From Telmatactis stephensoni (taxonomy: Eukaryota; Cnidaria; Anthozoa; Actiniaria; Isophelliidae): a stretch of 64,000 nt of DNA. The DNA lies in NCBI GenBank assembly GCA_029948255.1, contig JALIZF010001795.1, positions 558,001 through 622,000 of the forward strand, read 5' to 3'. The translations under genes were made by a program, and so were the position numbers. This document shows, in pieces, positions 1 through 10,834 of this stretch (position 1 is the stretch's first letter; every line of letters starts with the position of its first letter). Below the pieces are notes generated by a model. The model made no database searches, was not told where the DNA came from, and saw nothing but the letters and a program-made list of their open reading frames with translations.

Positions 1-1779
1 CGTTTCGTGGCGTCGCGTTTGCTAAATAAGCCTAGCGCTATTGTATTAGTTGATTGTCTTCCCAAGTTCCGTATACGTAAGTACTTCACACCATGCATAA
101 ATCTACTGTAGCGCACCACTGTTCTCGTTTAACTTTGAATAAATTTGAACGGGTAAGCTTTCTCTAGTTGCTGATACACAGTTAGACAGATTTCGGAAAA
201 TAATTAACGCCAGGCGAAGCAAGCAGATGGATGTGAGATGACAGATATATCACATTTGCTTATAGCGTGACTACCGTAACCACGCAACGCCGCTCTCGGG
301 ACAACAAGTTAACTTGTTCTCGCGTTGTAGACATTCGTCAGTGCGCACTCGTGTTCTTGTCTTTTCACCTGGAGTCATATTTGGTAAAGAACCAAACACA
401 GGATACGTATACAACACTCTTCGCAATTTTTTTCTGCATCCTTACGCGCATCAGAGAGTTGTACTACTGTGTGTCCATACCTGCAAACGTTATGGTGCAT
501 AACACTGCGCGCAATAGTTGCAGGCTTGGAATCGAGCTCAACCTCTGCAACCAGTTTTCAGCAGCGATGTGCGCAGCACTGCAGGAGTGTACATTCCGTG
601 CAACGGTTGCGCACAACGTTGAAAAGACAAACAAACAAACAACAACAATAATAATCACAACAAAAGAATGTGTCGGCCTGGCCTTCAATCTACTGACTAC
701 TTTCATGACAGCCATAGTGGAGCGTCGGTGACATCAGTGGTCATTTTGAACCATAACCATTAGTGCGCGCTACGTTTTGCGTCTCGTTGCTTTTGAGTAG
801 GACTTTTGTCGCTATTTTTCGATCGTGATTGTGATCTAGAGTGATTAGCTGTGTTGTTTATTAGATATGCTTATGATAGTACTGCCATGTAAACACATCC
901 CGTGTGCATCCAAAACTCTACAATTGCACGCTAAATGTATATCAACCTGTATTAACTGAATTTAACATTTTATGCCAGATTTACACGATCACTTTTATAC
1001 ATGGTACAACTCTCTTAGTTTTGAAACGCTGGCTCGTCATTTTTGACAAAGCACCCGTAATATCATCGCATGAGCAGAAAATCTGTTGGCATCGTAGGAG
1101 TGGCGTATCCATAATAATCGGACAGCGTGAAAAAAATTTAAAGATGTAGTGCGCGCGCGGCCTACATCTGCAATTTTGTTAGAAACTGTTGTAGGCATGA
1201 AGCGGTTCCAATGCTGACTCGGCGTGACTTAAAACTTGTTTGAAAATTCTATATAGGGTACCAATGACCAAGCAAAATAGTTTCCTCATTACTTAGAAAA
1301 GATGGTTAAAATATCATTATTCTTTTAGTTGCACCTAAACTTTGAAGTAGTTAACGTCATCTACTCAATTTTCCTTTTTCAATTTCAACCCAAAATTTGT
1401 TTGTAGTATTTCACTTAAAATAAACTGAATAAACTGAAAAGTTGAAAACTTGGAGTTAGAGGTCTTGCAATATGTAAAGATTCTGTAAGTTTGTTCAACT
1501 GCAGTCTGCAAAACAAACACTCCAATGGTGAACTGTTTGATTCCTTCGCAAAATAATAACTCTCTGCATTCATATCTGGTCTTGGCATTGTCTGATTCAG
1601 CTTTAAATTAAAATGTGAGACCTTTTTGTAAGTCACATTGACGAACTTGGAAAAATTTGAGCCGATACACAAACTGTCACCAGCGAGGAGACAGGAGGAC
1701 ACCGGTGTTCTATCTCAGAAGCCATGAAGAAATCTTGAAGTTTTCAGGATACAAATTAAAGAAATATGTCAAGGCTTAA
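1..1779. other. Upstream flank without recognisable gene
   Basis: No open frame here resembles a known protein and none has a splice-ready structure. Several frames of 60-150 codons are open between 270 and 730, but they overlap on both strands, as expected by chance. The stretch ends where similarity to the right-hand inverted copy begins (about 1780). The 5' untranslated region or distal promoter of the SLC6 gene could lie here, but nothing specific can be shown. Confidence 0.5.
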
Positions 1780-2097
1780 TTTTTACACAAGACATGTTTC
1801 GGCGTGGCCAGAAATGTTTGAAAATACACAGCAATATTTATTTTTTCTGATAGCAAGGCTCTTTATTTGAAGTTGCAAAATACAAGAAACGCTCCCAAAA
1901 ATAATGGGTTTTGGGGCCTTCATTACAAAGTATATAGAATTCTCAAAATTTAAATTAAATAAAAATTTGAAGTTCTAAAAAAAGCCCATTTCCAGAATGC
2001 GCCCTGATACTATATTATATGTTTCTATATGCGTATCTTCGTTGGGCTTCCTGTGTGACTGCTGTACCAGTGCTTACGTTTACAAAAGAAAAAAAAA

Positions 2098-2165
2098 TGA
2101 CGTCATTAATATTTTGTGACGTCATTCTAAAAGATGACGTCATGGAGCTTGTAATCATGACGTCA
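2098..2165. promoter_or_regulatory. Cluster of four CRE palindromes upstream of SLC6
   Basis: Four perfect TGACGTCA octamers lie at 2098-2105, 2117-2124, 2135-2142 and 2158-2165, ending 65 bp before the SLC6 start codon at 2231. TGACGTCA is the consensus cAMP-response element bound by CREB/ATF bZIP dimers. In the right arm the same region (about 24690-24725) keeps only degraded versions such as TGGCGTCA and TGATGTCA. Spacing to the start codon fits a proximal promoter or 5' UTR position. Function is inferred from motif density only. Confidence 0.6.
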
Positions 2166-2934
2166 CAATGAATAATCTTTGTTAATTAGTACAACTAGCG
2201 CGCGCACTGTTGGTTGTTATTGACTTTATCATGAAGGTTCATCCAAGCGATGTTGATGAACCGGAAACAAAACGAGAGGAATGGTCCAGTAAAGCTGACT
2301 TCCTTCTTTCATGTATTGGATATGCAGTTGGTCTGGGGAATATCTGGAGATTCCCCTATCTGTGTTACCGAAATGGCGGAGGTAATTAGATTATTATCGT
2401 TTAGGCTTTGGCGATATCATAGCTAAGTCCATCTCGCTCGTGTCTTAATTCAAAACGCGCGCATATTAGAATATCAGCGCTCGGGCAAAGGAACACCATT
2501 TCATTGAACGAGAGTTTCAGGCAGTTGCAAACAGCTTTGTAATCAAAACGAAGGAATTTGTTGCACACATGAGGCTGCAAAAAATGTCATTACTTTCATC
2601 GGCTAGAATTGGAAATATGATATATAGTTGCCAGGCGACGCCATTTAAGGCTTGGGTTCACAATCTAACTTACAACGCTAAGCGCGAGAGTTGAATTCTG
2701 CCACTGATCGTCCTATTAAAAGAATGCCTAGCCATTTACTTCACTTTTGTAATGTTGCGCGTAATTAGCAAAGAATCAGAAAATGCCAAATCAATAGACC
2801 CCGTGATGGATTCCGTGCAGGAATACGATTCTTAACGTAGGGAACAAACGAAAAAAATTCAGAAAAATTTCAAAGGCGTCAGAAAAGGTTTTATGTAATA
2901 CTCTAGGAGGGAAGATTTTTTCCGTCCTCTATTC

Positions 2935-3289
2935 TGAGAATTACTGCAATTGTCTATAGCGATATATGGCTGCCAGTTTTGGCATTCAACCTTGGTTATC
3001 TTTTGTTTAAAGTAGTTCTTGCCTCTCCTCTCAAGTCACTTATTCGCGCGAGTTTAGGAACAATTACGACGTGCGATACAACCCCAAATCATTGCGCGCA
3101 AAGCTGTTAAGCACATTCTCCACTCATTGCAGAAAGCACTCGCTTTGATCATTTTTACTCGCAGCTGCGAAATTTTGAACAATAGATTTTATTCCGAACG
3201 AGTACTTGCTGGCTCGCTGCGAGTAATTTAATTTCTGCGATGAGTGGAGAATGGCCTTTAGAAAGTCGCGTAATGCTTCGGTTCTTATT
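2935..3289. mobile_element. Left-arm-private insertion with small foldback
   Basis: The right arm runs directly from the equivalent of 2934 to 3290 (joined near 22930-22945), so these roughly 355 bp are an insertion in the left arm or a deletion in the right. Inside, 3115-3135 and 3232-3253 are inverted copies around CATTCTCCACTCATTGCAGA, making a short terminal-inverted-repeat element of about 140 bp. Confidence 0.5.
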
Positions 3290-3548
3290 ACTATAGTAAT
3301 CGCCTTTTATCAACTGATGAACGCTGTGCGTCGTCTTCCAATGCCCGCGCCGAGTGGGTACCTATGGGTTTGTATTGTATGACACTCGGTGAGGAATGCC
3401 AAACAAGTCCACATGCATGTTTGTAAACGAGCCTTGCCCTAAAAATTGCGTGATATGTGCAATCAATTGCAGCAAAACAATCTAGAGTTGGGAGTAAAGC
3501 AAACTAACTGCAACCTGACTGTCGAAAAAGATTTTCTTGTATCTGTCA

Positions 3549-4080
3549 AACTTCTAACAGTTATCAAGTTATAAATAGAATATGACAAAACATTCATTGC
3601 TGATTTATATCATTTGTTTCAGCCTCATTTTTGATCCCATATATCGTTATATTATATAATAACATAACGCAATATGGGATTAAAAATGAGGCTGAAATTC
3701 GGCATGGGATACCGTTGTTCTACATGAAGTTAGAACTGTCAACTAGCCTACTTCTAACAGTTATCAAGTTATAAAGAGAATATGACAAAACATTCATTGC
3801 TGTTGTATATCATTTGTTTCAGCCTCATTTTTGGTCCCATATATTGTCATATTATACAATAACATGCAACTATATGGGATCAAAAATGAGGCTGGCATTC
3901 GGCATAGGATACCGTTCTGCATGGAGTTAGCACTGTCAAATTTTTAATAGTTATCAAGTTATAAATAGAATATAACAAAAAATTCTTTGCTGTTTTATAT
4001 TATTTGTTTCAGCCTCATTTTTGATCCCCTATTGTTGTATGCTATTGCTATGTGGGATACCGTTGTTCTACATGGAGTTA
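3549..4080. repeat. Three tandem hairpin units, period about 190-200 bp
   Basis: The phrase CTAACAGTTATCAAGTTATA recurs at about 3551, 3754 and, diverged, 3944. Each unit contains an inverted pair built on CAGCCTCATTTTTGATCCCA and its complement, so each can fold into a hairpin with an AT-rich loop. The right arm has a single corresponding unit at about 22700-22800, so copy number changed after the duplication. Confidence 0.7.
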
Positions 4081-4429
4081 GCACTTGGCCAATACTTTAG
4101 ACGTGGTGCTTTACAGCTGTGGAAAAAGATCTGTCCGCTAAGTAAAGGTAAAGAACGTTGAGTGTGGAAATTATTTTTGCTGTGATCGATTGAAATCAAT
4201 CAAACAAACCCCATCAATCAACTGCATTGGCCCATAATCATTTCACGGCTTTTTTACGTATGACGCGCGCAACACATAAAAATAAAATAAATATTCTCTA
4301 TTTATCCTCGGATTTTCTGAGTAGGATTTCTGCTAATATCTCCGAGACTCATTCGCACACTCGCTACCCCTACATTCGATATAGTTTATTACTCTGCATA
4401 CAATTTAAAAACACATGTTGATTTTTGCT

Positions 4430-4612
4430 GAGGGAGGAAAAACCGGAGAACCCGGAGAAAAACCCTCGTGGCATGGTAGAGAACAACACATCTAACAAAC
4501 TCTACTCACATGTGGCATCCGCAGGGCTCGAACCAGTGACCCGACCCGTTGGACCACAGCGGTGAGAGGCGAATGGCTTAACCACTACGTCACCCACCAC
4601 CATTGGCATTAT
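4430..4612 (-). mobile_element. tRNA-derived SINE (left-arm copy)
   Basis: Read on the minus strand, an A-box-like segment (GTGACGTAGTGGTTAAGCC) is followed about 45 bp later by a B-box (GGTTCGAGCCC), then a body rich in CTCCGG runs. That is the layout of a tRNA-derived SINE transcribed by RNA polymerase III. The body resembles conserved SINE cores shared across marine invertebrates, but the family was not checked. The same element sits at the mirrored position in the right arm, so it predates the duplication. Confidence 0.65.
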
Positions 4613-4640
4613 CTATGCCAGTGGATAATGTGCACAGCGC

Positions 4641-4730
4641 CATTTTCTAGAACAAAGCATGATGGGAAACCATTTTCTAGAACAAAGCATGATGGGAAAC
4701 CATTTTATTGAACAAAGCATGATGGGAAAC
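4641..4730. repeat. Three exact-phase 30-bp tandem repeats
   Basis: A 30-bp unit beginning CATTTTCTAGAACAAAGCAT repeats at 4641-4670, 4671-4700 and 4701-4730, with only minor change in the third. The right arm holds one unit (about 21902-21933, inverted), so the array expanded in the left arm. Confidence 0.8.
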
Positions 4731-6844
4731 TGAGTCCATGCACTTTTTCATTCCCACTGAAATAAGCACAGAAATCTATCTTTGTCATTTCTTTACATAA
4801 AATGCAAGTATTTAAGCATAAGAAAATTGAAATGTTACAAGATGCTTGATCGTTGATAGATTTTTGCTGGACTCCAACTCCCAGAGTGCTTTACAAGCTC
4901 TTGCGCACATTTCCTATTATCTTGATGAGCAAAATTGTTTTTCCTTTAATTTCTTTTTTTCTTTTTCGTTTTTATTTTTTTGGGAGGGGGAGGGGGCATA
5001 GCAGAGAAGGCCGGCACAATACTGTTGGTGTACTCATCACGTTTCTAAATATTTGAATGTAATAACAATGTTTTCTCAATATCTATTTATAATGGTATCT
5101 TTTCTATAATTGCCAGGGATTGGTATAGCCATGTTGATTATCTCAGCATTAATCGCAATCTACTACAATGTAATTAATTGCTTGGAGTCTAATGTTCCTC
5201 TTTAACAGCGTCAAAGGGAACATTCCTTTTAAGTCGTGCTCTAACTCTTGGAACACAAACAAGTGCTTGTAAGTAGTAGCTTAGCAACAGTTATTATGTG
5301 CTACACAGGAAACCCAACAATATGAACGCGGAAATTTTGATTATGTACGTCATCACTAAGACACAGGAAACCCAATTATTATCCGAAAAAGAAACTAATT
5401 AAATTTATGGTATTTGAGAATAGTTCTAATTGAGTTCTAATTGTCCCACAGAGAGCCCGGTGGTGATTCCGTAGCAAAGTGTTTATCTATCGGTCTATCT
5501 AAAGACTGTCAACTCACGACACCAAGCCAGGAGTACTGGCAGTAAGTAGTTTTTAGTGATTTTTGATGATTTTAGTGAATTTGAATCTCGAGTAATTAAT
5601 ATCATCTCTATTGGAAGAAATTTCATCTTGCAAATGACATCAGGGATGGAGGTGACAGGGGAAATTCGTCAGCCACTGGCTATATCCTTGCTTGTTGCCT
5701 GGGTCATCGTGTTTCTCTGCGTCTTATATGGAATTAAGTCATCTGGCAAGGTAAGAAAATTGTCTAGCATTTACTGACTCGCTAGCTTTATGTTGATGTC
5801 ACGCAAGTTGGTCAGTAATGTTTGTAGTTTCGATTATTCAGCTTTGCTTTGTAAATCAGTTGTGCTACTTCTGCAATATTATCATGCATTCGCAACTTAG
5901 CACGAGTTGAAGATGAGAAAAGAAAATCGGAACAGGAAAAAGAGGAAACCGCGGAACGATTTTTAAAAATATCCTTGAAATGTGGGACATATTTCATATT
6001 GGAGACCTGTTGGCTTATGTAAATAAGGCGCGCGCAGTTTGCACGTGTCCTTCGCATTCTATCAAAAGGGTCAAAGTAATCTAGGCAGAATTCCTTTTGT
6101 AAACATGCTGTTCACTCGGCAGGGTAAACAGCTCACGACGACGAAAGAAAAACAACTTATGACTCTACCAATTACGCCTGCCCGAGTACTAGCCAAAATG
6201 AAATACAATCAGTTTCCACCTCTTAGTAACACTGCTTATCACTGAGTTCGATGAAAAGTTTGAAAGTAGGAGAGACTGAAAAGGAAAGGAAAGCGAACGT
6301 AATTCTTTTTTCCTTCTGCTCTCATAAGTAGCAGTACTTTATCACAACATTAGGGATTTGATAAATTTCCCTGATACTCTGTTAATGATCATCATGAGAC
6401 TTGATGGTATCAGATATATTTAGCAAATATCACGACACATTCCGAGTACGATACGTGAGATGATCTCACATGCACGTAGTGGCATGGATTTCACTTGCTT
6501 TTAGTGCTCAGTTTTAAAACGTTGGCGACGTCAACGGTTATTTCAGTTTAACACCATTGCTCAGGGAGCTTGGCGACGTCCTATTTCATGCAGCATCTCG
6601 TTTGCCAAATCTACCAATTCTAATTTTTTGTGTTATCTTTCTATTCAGGTTGCATATTTCTCCGCTACATTCCCCTATGTCATCCTTATAATTCTGATTG
6701 TCCGCGGTGCTACTCTACCTGGTGCTTACAAAGGGGTCATGTTTTATCTGAATCCAGACTTTTCTCGGTTACTGGATCCACAGGTGATACATCTCTCCAG
6801 TGATGAACGACAAGATGAGTTTGAAACTTTAACACGCGCTCTAG

Positions 6845-7158
6845 AACATGCTTTTGATTATCGTAGTGTTATTAACTCTGTACTGTGATATAAATACGAT
6901 AGGAGATGTAGAGCACAAGCTCAGGAACAAGAGGCCTAGCCGAGTGTTTTATATTTCTTTTCGAGTGCTCTACATCTTGCACATCAGTGTTTAAGTCACA
7001 GTATAGACACATAAACGATCGTTTTTAGCCAAGCCAGCCAATCAGCGCGTGCGCGCTATGTCTCAAATATTTGATAAAAAGATACATTTCCTATTTAAGA
7101 TCAGGTATAGTCTTTTCCTAGCTATGATTCCCCATCCACTCATGGATAGAAAGAAAAT
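6845..7158. mobile_element. Left-arm-private insertion in SLC6 intron
   Basis: Right-arm sequence passes directly from the equivalent of 6844 to 7159 (near 18810-18825), so this block is an insertion private to the left arm. It includes an inverted pair on GATGTAGAGCAC and GTGCTCTACATC (6904-6975), which relates it to the foldback at 22520-22645 in the other arm. Confidence 0.5.
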
Positions 7159-8059
7159 TTTATTTACAAACACGAACGCGTCCACAAATTCCCGCCGAAT
7201 TTTTGAGCATGCGCAATGCGTTTTTCAGCCGTGTAGTTCATGTGGTTGTTGGTAAGTTTATTCATGAACACTAATGAGTACGTTGTTACAGGCCTGGGTA
7301 GACGCGGCATCGCAGATTTTCTTCTCGCTTAGCTGTGGTCTTGGGGGACTTATTGTTTTTGGAAGCTACAACAGCTTCCAAAATAACTGTCAAAGGTACG
7401 TATTCGCGACAGGTAATTCACTTTATGTTTGCATACAGTTCATCCCCTCTCTCCCAAAAACGGAGAAAAATATCAGGCCGGCAAAGAATCTAAAAAAAAC
7501 GAGTGAATAGGTAGATTGCCCAGGCCCATCGCAAGCAAATTGATGCCTCTCGGAGGGAGGTTCGATTTCCACCGTAATTCGACTTGGATTAGGGAGTGCT
7601 CAATATTAGAGGTCCGGCTGACCTTTGGAAAGTAGAATAATAATTTTATTGAATAACTATTATTTCACAGGGAATTTGTTTTTGTTTTTGTTTTAATAAA
7701 TTTGTTTTAATGAATTTGTTTTTTGTTTTACGTAAGATTTGAAAGCATCACGCTAATGCAGAGAGTTTGTAGTTTTCTTCATTGAAGACCAGAAATTTAA
7801 GCCAAGAAAAATTAGCAAAGAGAAATAGAAACCATTAAAAACAGAAAAAAGAAGAAAAAGAAAAGTTGTTGACGCAGACAGGACTCGAGCCCGTTGCCCA
7901 AAGCAAAATAGTATGCTAATTTTATGCAAAACCAAAAATATCGGACCATGCATTCCAGACAAATTGCTGGATCGTCGCATAAATTACGTATAGGATAGAG
8001 ATTTTATTTCGACCCCTTCCGCGCTATCCGGTAGAACACAGCGAGCATCGCAGTCAAAG

Positions 8060-8290
8060 AGGGAGGAAACAGTCGGATCCTAGGCCAGTAAATGACTGAA
8101 TCTTATCCACTAGGCTAACTGATCTATTGGCGAGGGATTTGGAGAACAAAATAACCTAGTGTATCCTGTGAGTTGGCTAGTCTATTTTTTGTGCAAATTA
8201 GCGATCCCGTGGCGCAGTTGGAAAACCTTTGAACTGAGAAGCAAATGAGCAGATGTAAGAGTCGGGTTCAAAACCGGCTAGGGTCGTTTT
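8060..8290. mobile_element. Pair of tRNA-like SINE fragments
   Basis: At 8201-8290 (plus strand) an A-box-like GTGGCGCAGTTGG is followed by a B-box-like GGTTCAAAACC. At 8060-8135 (minus strand) a second tRNA-like head contains GTTAGCCTAGTGGATAAG. Both look like Pol III-derived SINE heads. The region has no counterpart in the right arm, which is deleted here. Confidence 0.45.
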
Positions 8291-8460
8291 TTATTTATTT
8301 TTATAAAATAACTCTTATATAACGCGCGCTCTGATTGGCTGAAAACCCATGTTTGATGAGAGTATCAATAACACGCTCACGTCAATTTGTTTGGTTTTTT
8401 TTGCCGGTGTTTTCTTTTTCCTATTTTCGTCTACTTTCGTGTTAGTTATTTTATAAAAGA

Positions 8461-8640
8461 AATAAAAAACGGTTTCCCGTGTTTGATAGCCTGATCAAAA
8501 CACTTGTGATGTTGGAAGAACACTCGAGAGCTGTGAAAGCACTCGCCTACGGCTCGTGCATCCACTACGCTCTCTCGTGTTCTCCCTAACATCACGCGTG
8601 TTTTGATCAGGCTATCAAACACGGGAAACCGTTTTTTATT
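8461..8640. repeat. Near-perfect foldback element of 180 bp
   Basis: 8461-8535 and 8566-8640 are near-perfect inverted repeats whose outer ends read AATAAAAAACGGTTTCCCGT and the complement, leaving a loop of about 30 bp centred near 8550. It has no coding capacity. It fits a MITE or foldback transposon. Confidence 0.75.
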
Positions 8641-9296
8641 CCTTAAATTTATTTCTTTTTTTTTCCCTCCTGTCTCAAAATCAAAATTTGTTATTAATTA
8701 AATGAGAGAGAGGAAAGACAGTAAACGAAAGAAAATTATGAAAGATTAATTAGAAATGGTGCAAAATACTTCAGTTGTAAAAACTAAGAAATCGTTAAAT
8801 AGCTAAAGGTCGGAAGTTTCGATAAAACCATAATTTACCAGCAATTAATAACAATTAGGGTTCATTTAGAGAGAAATGCATCAATGTGACTGTAGTTTCT
8901 TCAGGGAAAGTACTAGTAACCTAAGCTAAGCGGCTATTTTCTGTCGGAAGGAAAGGGGTTCGTACCACTCAAAGCAACGGGTCTGTTGGAATGGTTCAAA
9001 GTACGGGTCATTGTGTGTTAGAAGCAGTCCATTTTAAACTGTTCGCGTTTCCTTTATCTTTAGAGATGCAATAACAGTGTCTGTAATCAACGGATTTACA
9101 AGCTTTATAGGTGGATTTGCCACCTTCACTGTGTTGGGGTTTGTATCTACAACCCTTGGGAAAGATGTCAAAGATGTTATTTCTTCTGGTAGGTTAATTA
9201 ACCTGGACTATGAATAACATAAACGTCTCTACGACGGAAAACTAACAAAACTGAATGTGTCAATGTCATAAAAATACATGACTGAGAGGTCTGACG

Positions 9297-9655
9297 TTAA
9301 AACAATCTCGTACCAAGAGCCCGCATTACTTTTAGTCAGCAGGATATTGACCAAGGAGGGTAGGTCCTTCATATATGGTACATTATAATGGGTCCTATTA
9401 TATAACGAACAACTATTATTATGATGATGATGATGTTATATGCAATAGGACCCATATATGTACCATATACCATGTACCATATATGAAGGACCTACCCAAA
9501 GGGTTGTGTGCTACGCGTTGGTACTTCATGTACCGTTGAGTTAGGGTTAGTGTCACACTTAGTACCAATGGCTATCATCTACGACACATGAAGTACCTTG
9601 AGTGGTCCTACTGACCAAGAGTAATGCGGGCTCTGGGTACGAGATTGCGGTTAAA
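9297..9655. repeat. Nested foldback element
   Basis: The outer inverted repeats lie near 9300-9335 and 9615-9652 (AGCCCGCATTACT and AGTAATGCGGGCT). A second, inner palindrome occupies about 9357-9497 (GGTAGGTCCTTCATATATGG and its complement), with GTACTTCATG and CATGAAGTAC pairs between them. The palindrome-in-palindrome structure suggests one foldback inserted in another. Confidence 0.65.
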
Positions 9656-10602
9656 AGTGGGGAAAACATGCTGAAAGAAATCGAAGTTCATTGCCATATT
9701 TCAGGATACTTATTGAAAAGACCTAAATTGTGTTGTTGCTGTTCTTTTTCTGTTAGGTCCAGGACTGGCTTTCGTTGTCTACCCAGAGAGCATTGCCAAG
9801 ATGCCAATTTCGCCTTTATGGGCGATACTTATTCTTTGCTATGCTATTTTTACTGGGTATTGATAGCCAGGTAAGACAATTTATAAACCTCATTGCTACA
9901 TTTTTTTTTATTGTTATTGCTATGTTCTACAAGCTATTTTATCGGAAAATAGAGCCCAAATAATTGCGATTCATTGTAAATGGTCAGTTACTTGTCGGAG
10001 TAGGATCGGGAAGGCACGGTGAGGCGTTTTAGTTGATCGACGCCCTAGTCCGATGAATATCCTACTTGGGCAGCACATCCCTCTGGTCTTTGAAACTTCC
10101 TTCCCTATATATTGGAAGCTGTACAGACTAATTCCCAGACTAACTAATTGTCGTACATACCTAGTTCGTTTTTATAGAGACTATCATGTCCTGCTTGGCT
10201 GACGAATTTAAGGTCATAGAACGACACCGTAAGATATTCTTGGTGGTTATTTGTTGCATAGCATATCTACTGGGGCTCACCTGTGTAACGCAAGTACGTA
10301 ATTACAAGACACATTGCAACAAAATAGTAACGCTAACAAAATTTATATAAAATCGCAAGAGGCTCGTCTTAATCACGATTGTAACAATGTAATCTTCGCG
10401 CAGAGGCAGCAAATCAGGAACTCTTGATATACTATGTGCGTATTTTCTATTTATACAAAGGTGTATGCTTACACGATCTGCTGTGCTATGCCAAGACAAG
10501 CTACCGTTTCGCCAAGGTTTACAGCGTTAATAATAGTTCCCAGTCCTCTGCGTGATAAAGTCGCGGAAATTTGACTTCATTTGTACGACATACGATGTTT
10601 AT

Positions 10603-10834
10603 AGCTCAAAATTGCACAAACATTGACCATTTCAAAATCATTGAAAAAAAAACACCCGAAAATCTGTTCATTCTAATCATTTTAAACATTTCAAGCGGTC
10701 ACTGAGACAATTTATGAAGCAAATTCATAAAATAAAAAATATATGAAAATTCAATTATGGTTCACGCACCCAGTCTCTCACGTCTCACCTTCAATTTTCA
10801 ATGAAAGGGCCGCCAATGTGTTTGTGCAATTAGC
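10603..10834. mobile_element. MITE, family with TTGCACAAACATTGACC end
   Basis: The left end contains TTGCACAAACATTGACCATT and the right end contains the inverted counterpart finishing TTTGTGCAATTAGC. The same family occurs at 33359-33637. It sits in the SLC6 intron before exon 10887-10986 and has no open frame. Confidence 0.6.

Larger units (their letters stand above)
1780..10110 (+). repeat. Left arm of giant inverted duplication
   Basis: The reverse complement of 16698-25020 aligns to this segment from end to end. Shared landmarks are the stretch at 1800-1980 (matches 24780-25010), SLC6 exon 1 (2231-2381 versus about 23940-24095), the SINE at 4430-4612 (versus 21968-22165), exons at 5452-5541, 5618-5750, 6649-6783 and 7292-7395, and the inner edge at 10044-10106 (versus about 16700-16760). 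Identity judged by eye is around 90 percent in shared parts, interrupted by insertions private to one arm. The arms flank a spacer of about 6.6 kb. Both edges were placed by eye and may shift by tens of bases. Confidence 0.85.

Noticed and set aside
3549..4080. Possible CRISPR-like array
   Set aside because: Only three diverged units of about 190 bp with hairpins; the host is eukaryotic and there are no spacers of uniform size.
8201..8290. Possible functional tRNA gene
   Set aside because: A- and B-box-like motifs are present, but acceptor and anticodon stems do not pair convincingly and an A-rich tail follows, so it is treated as a SINE.
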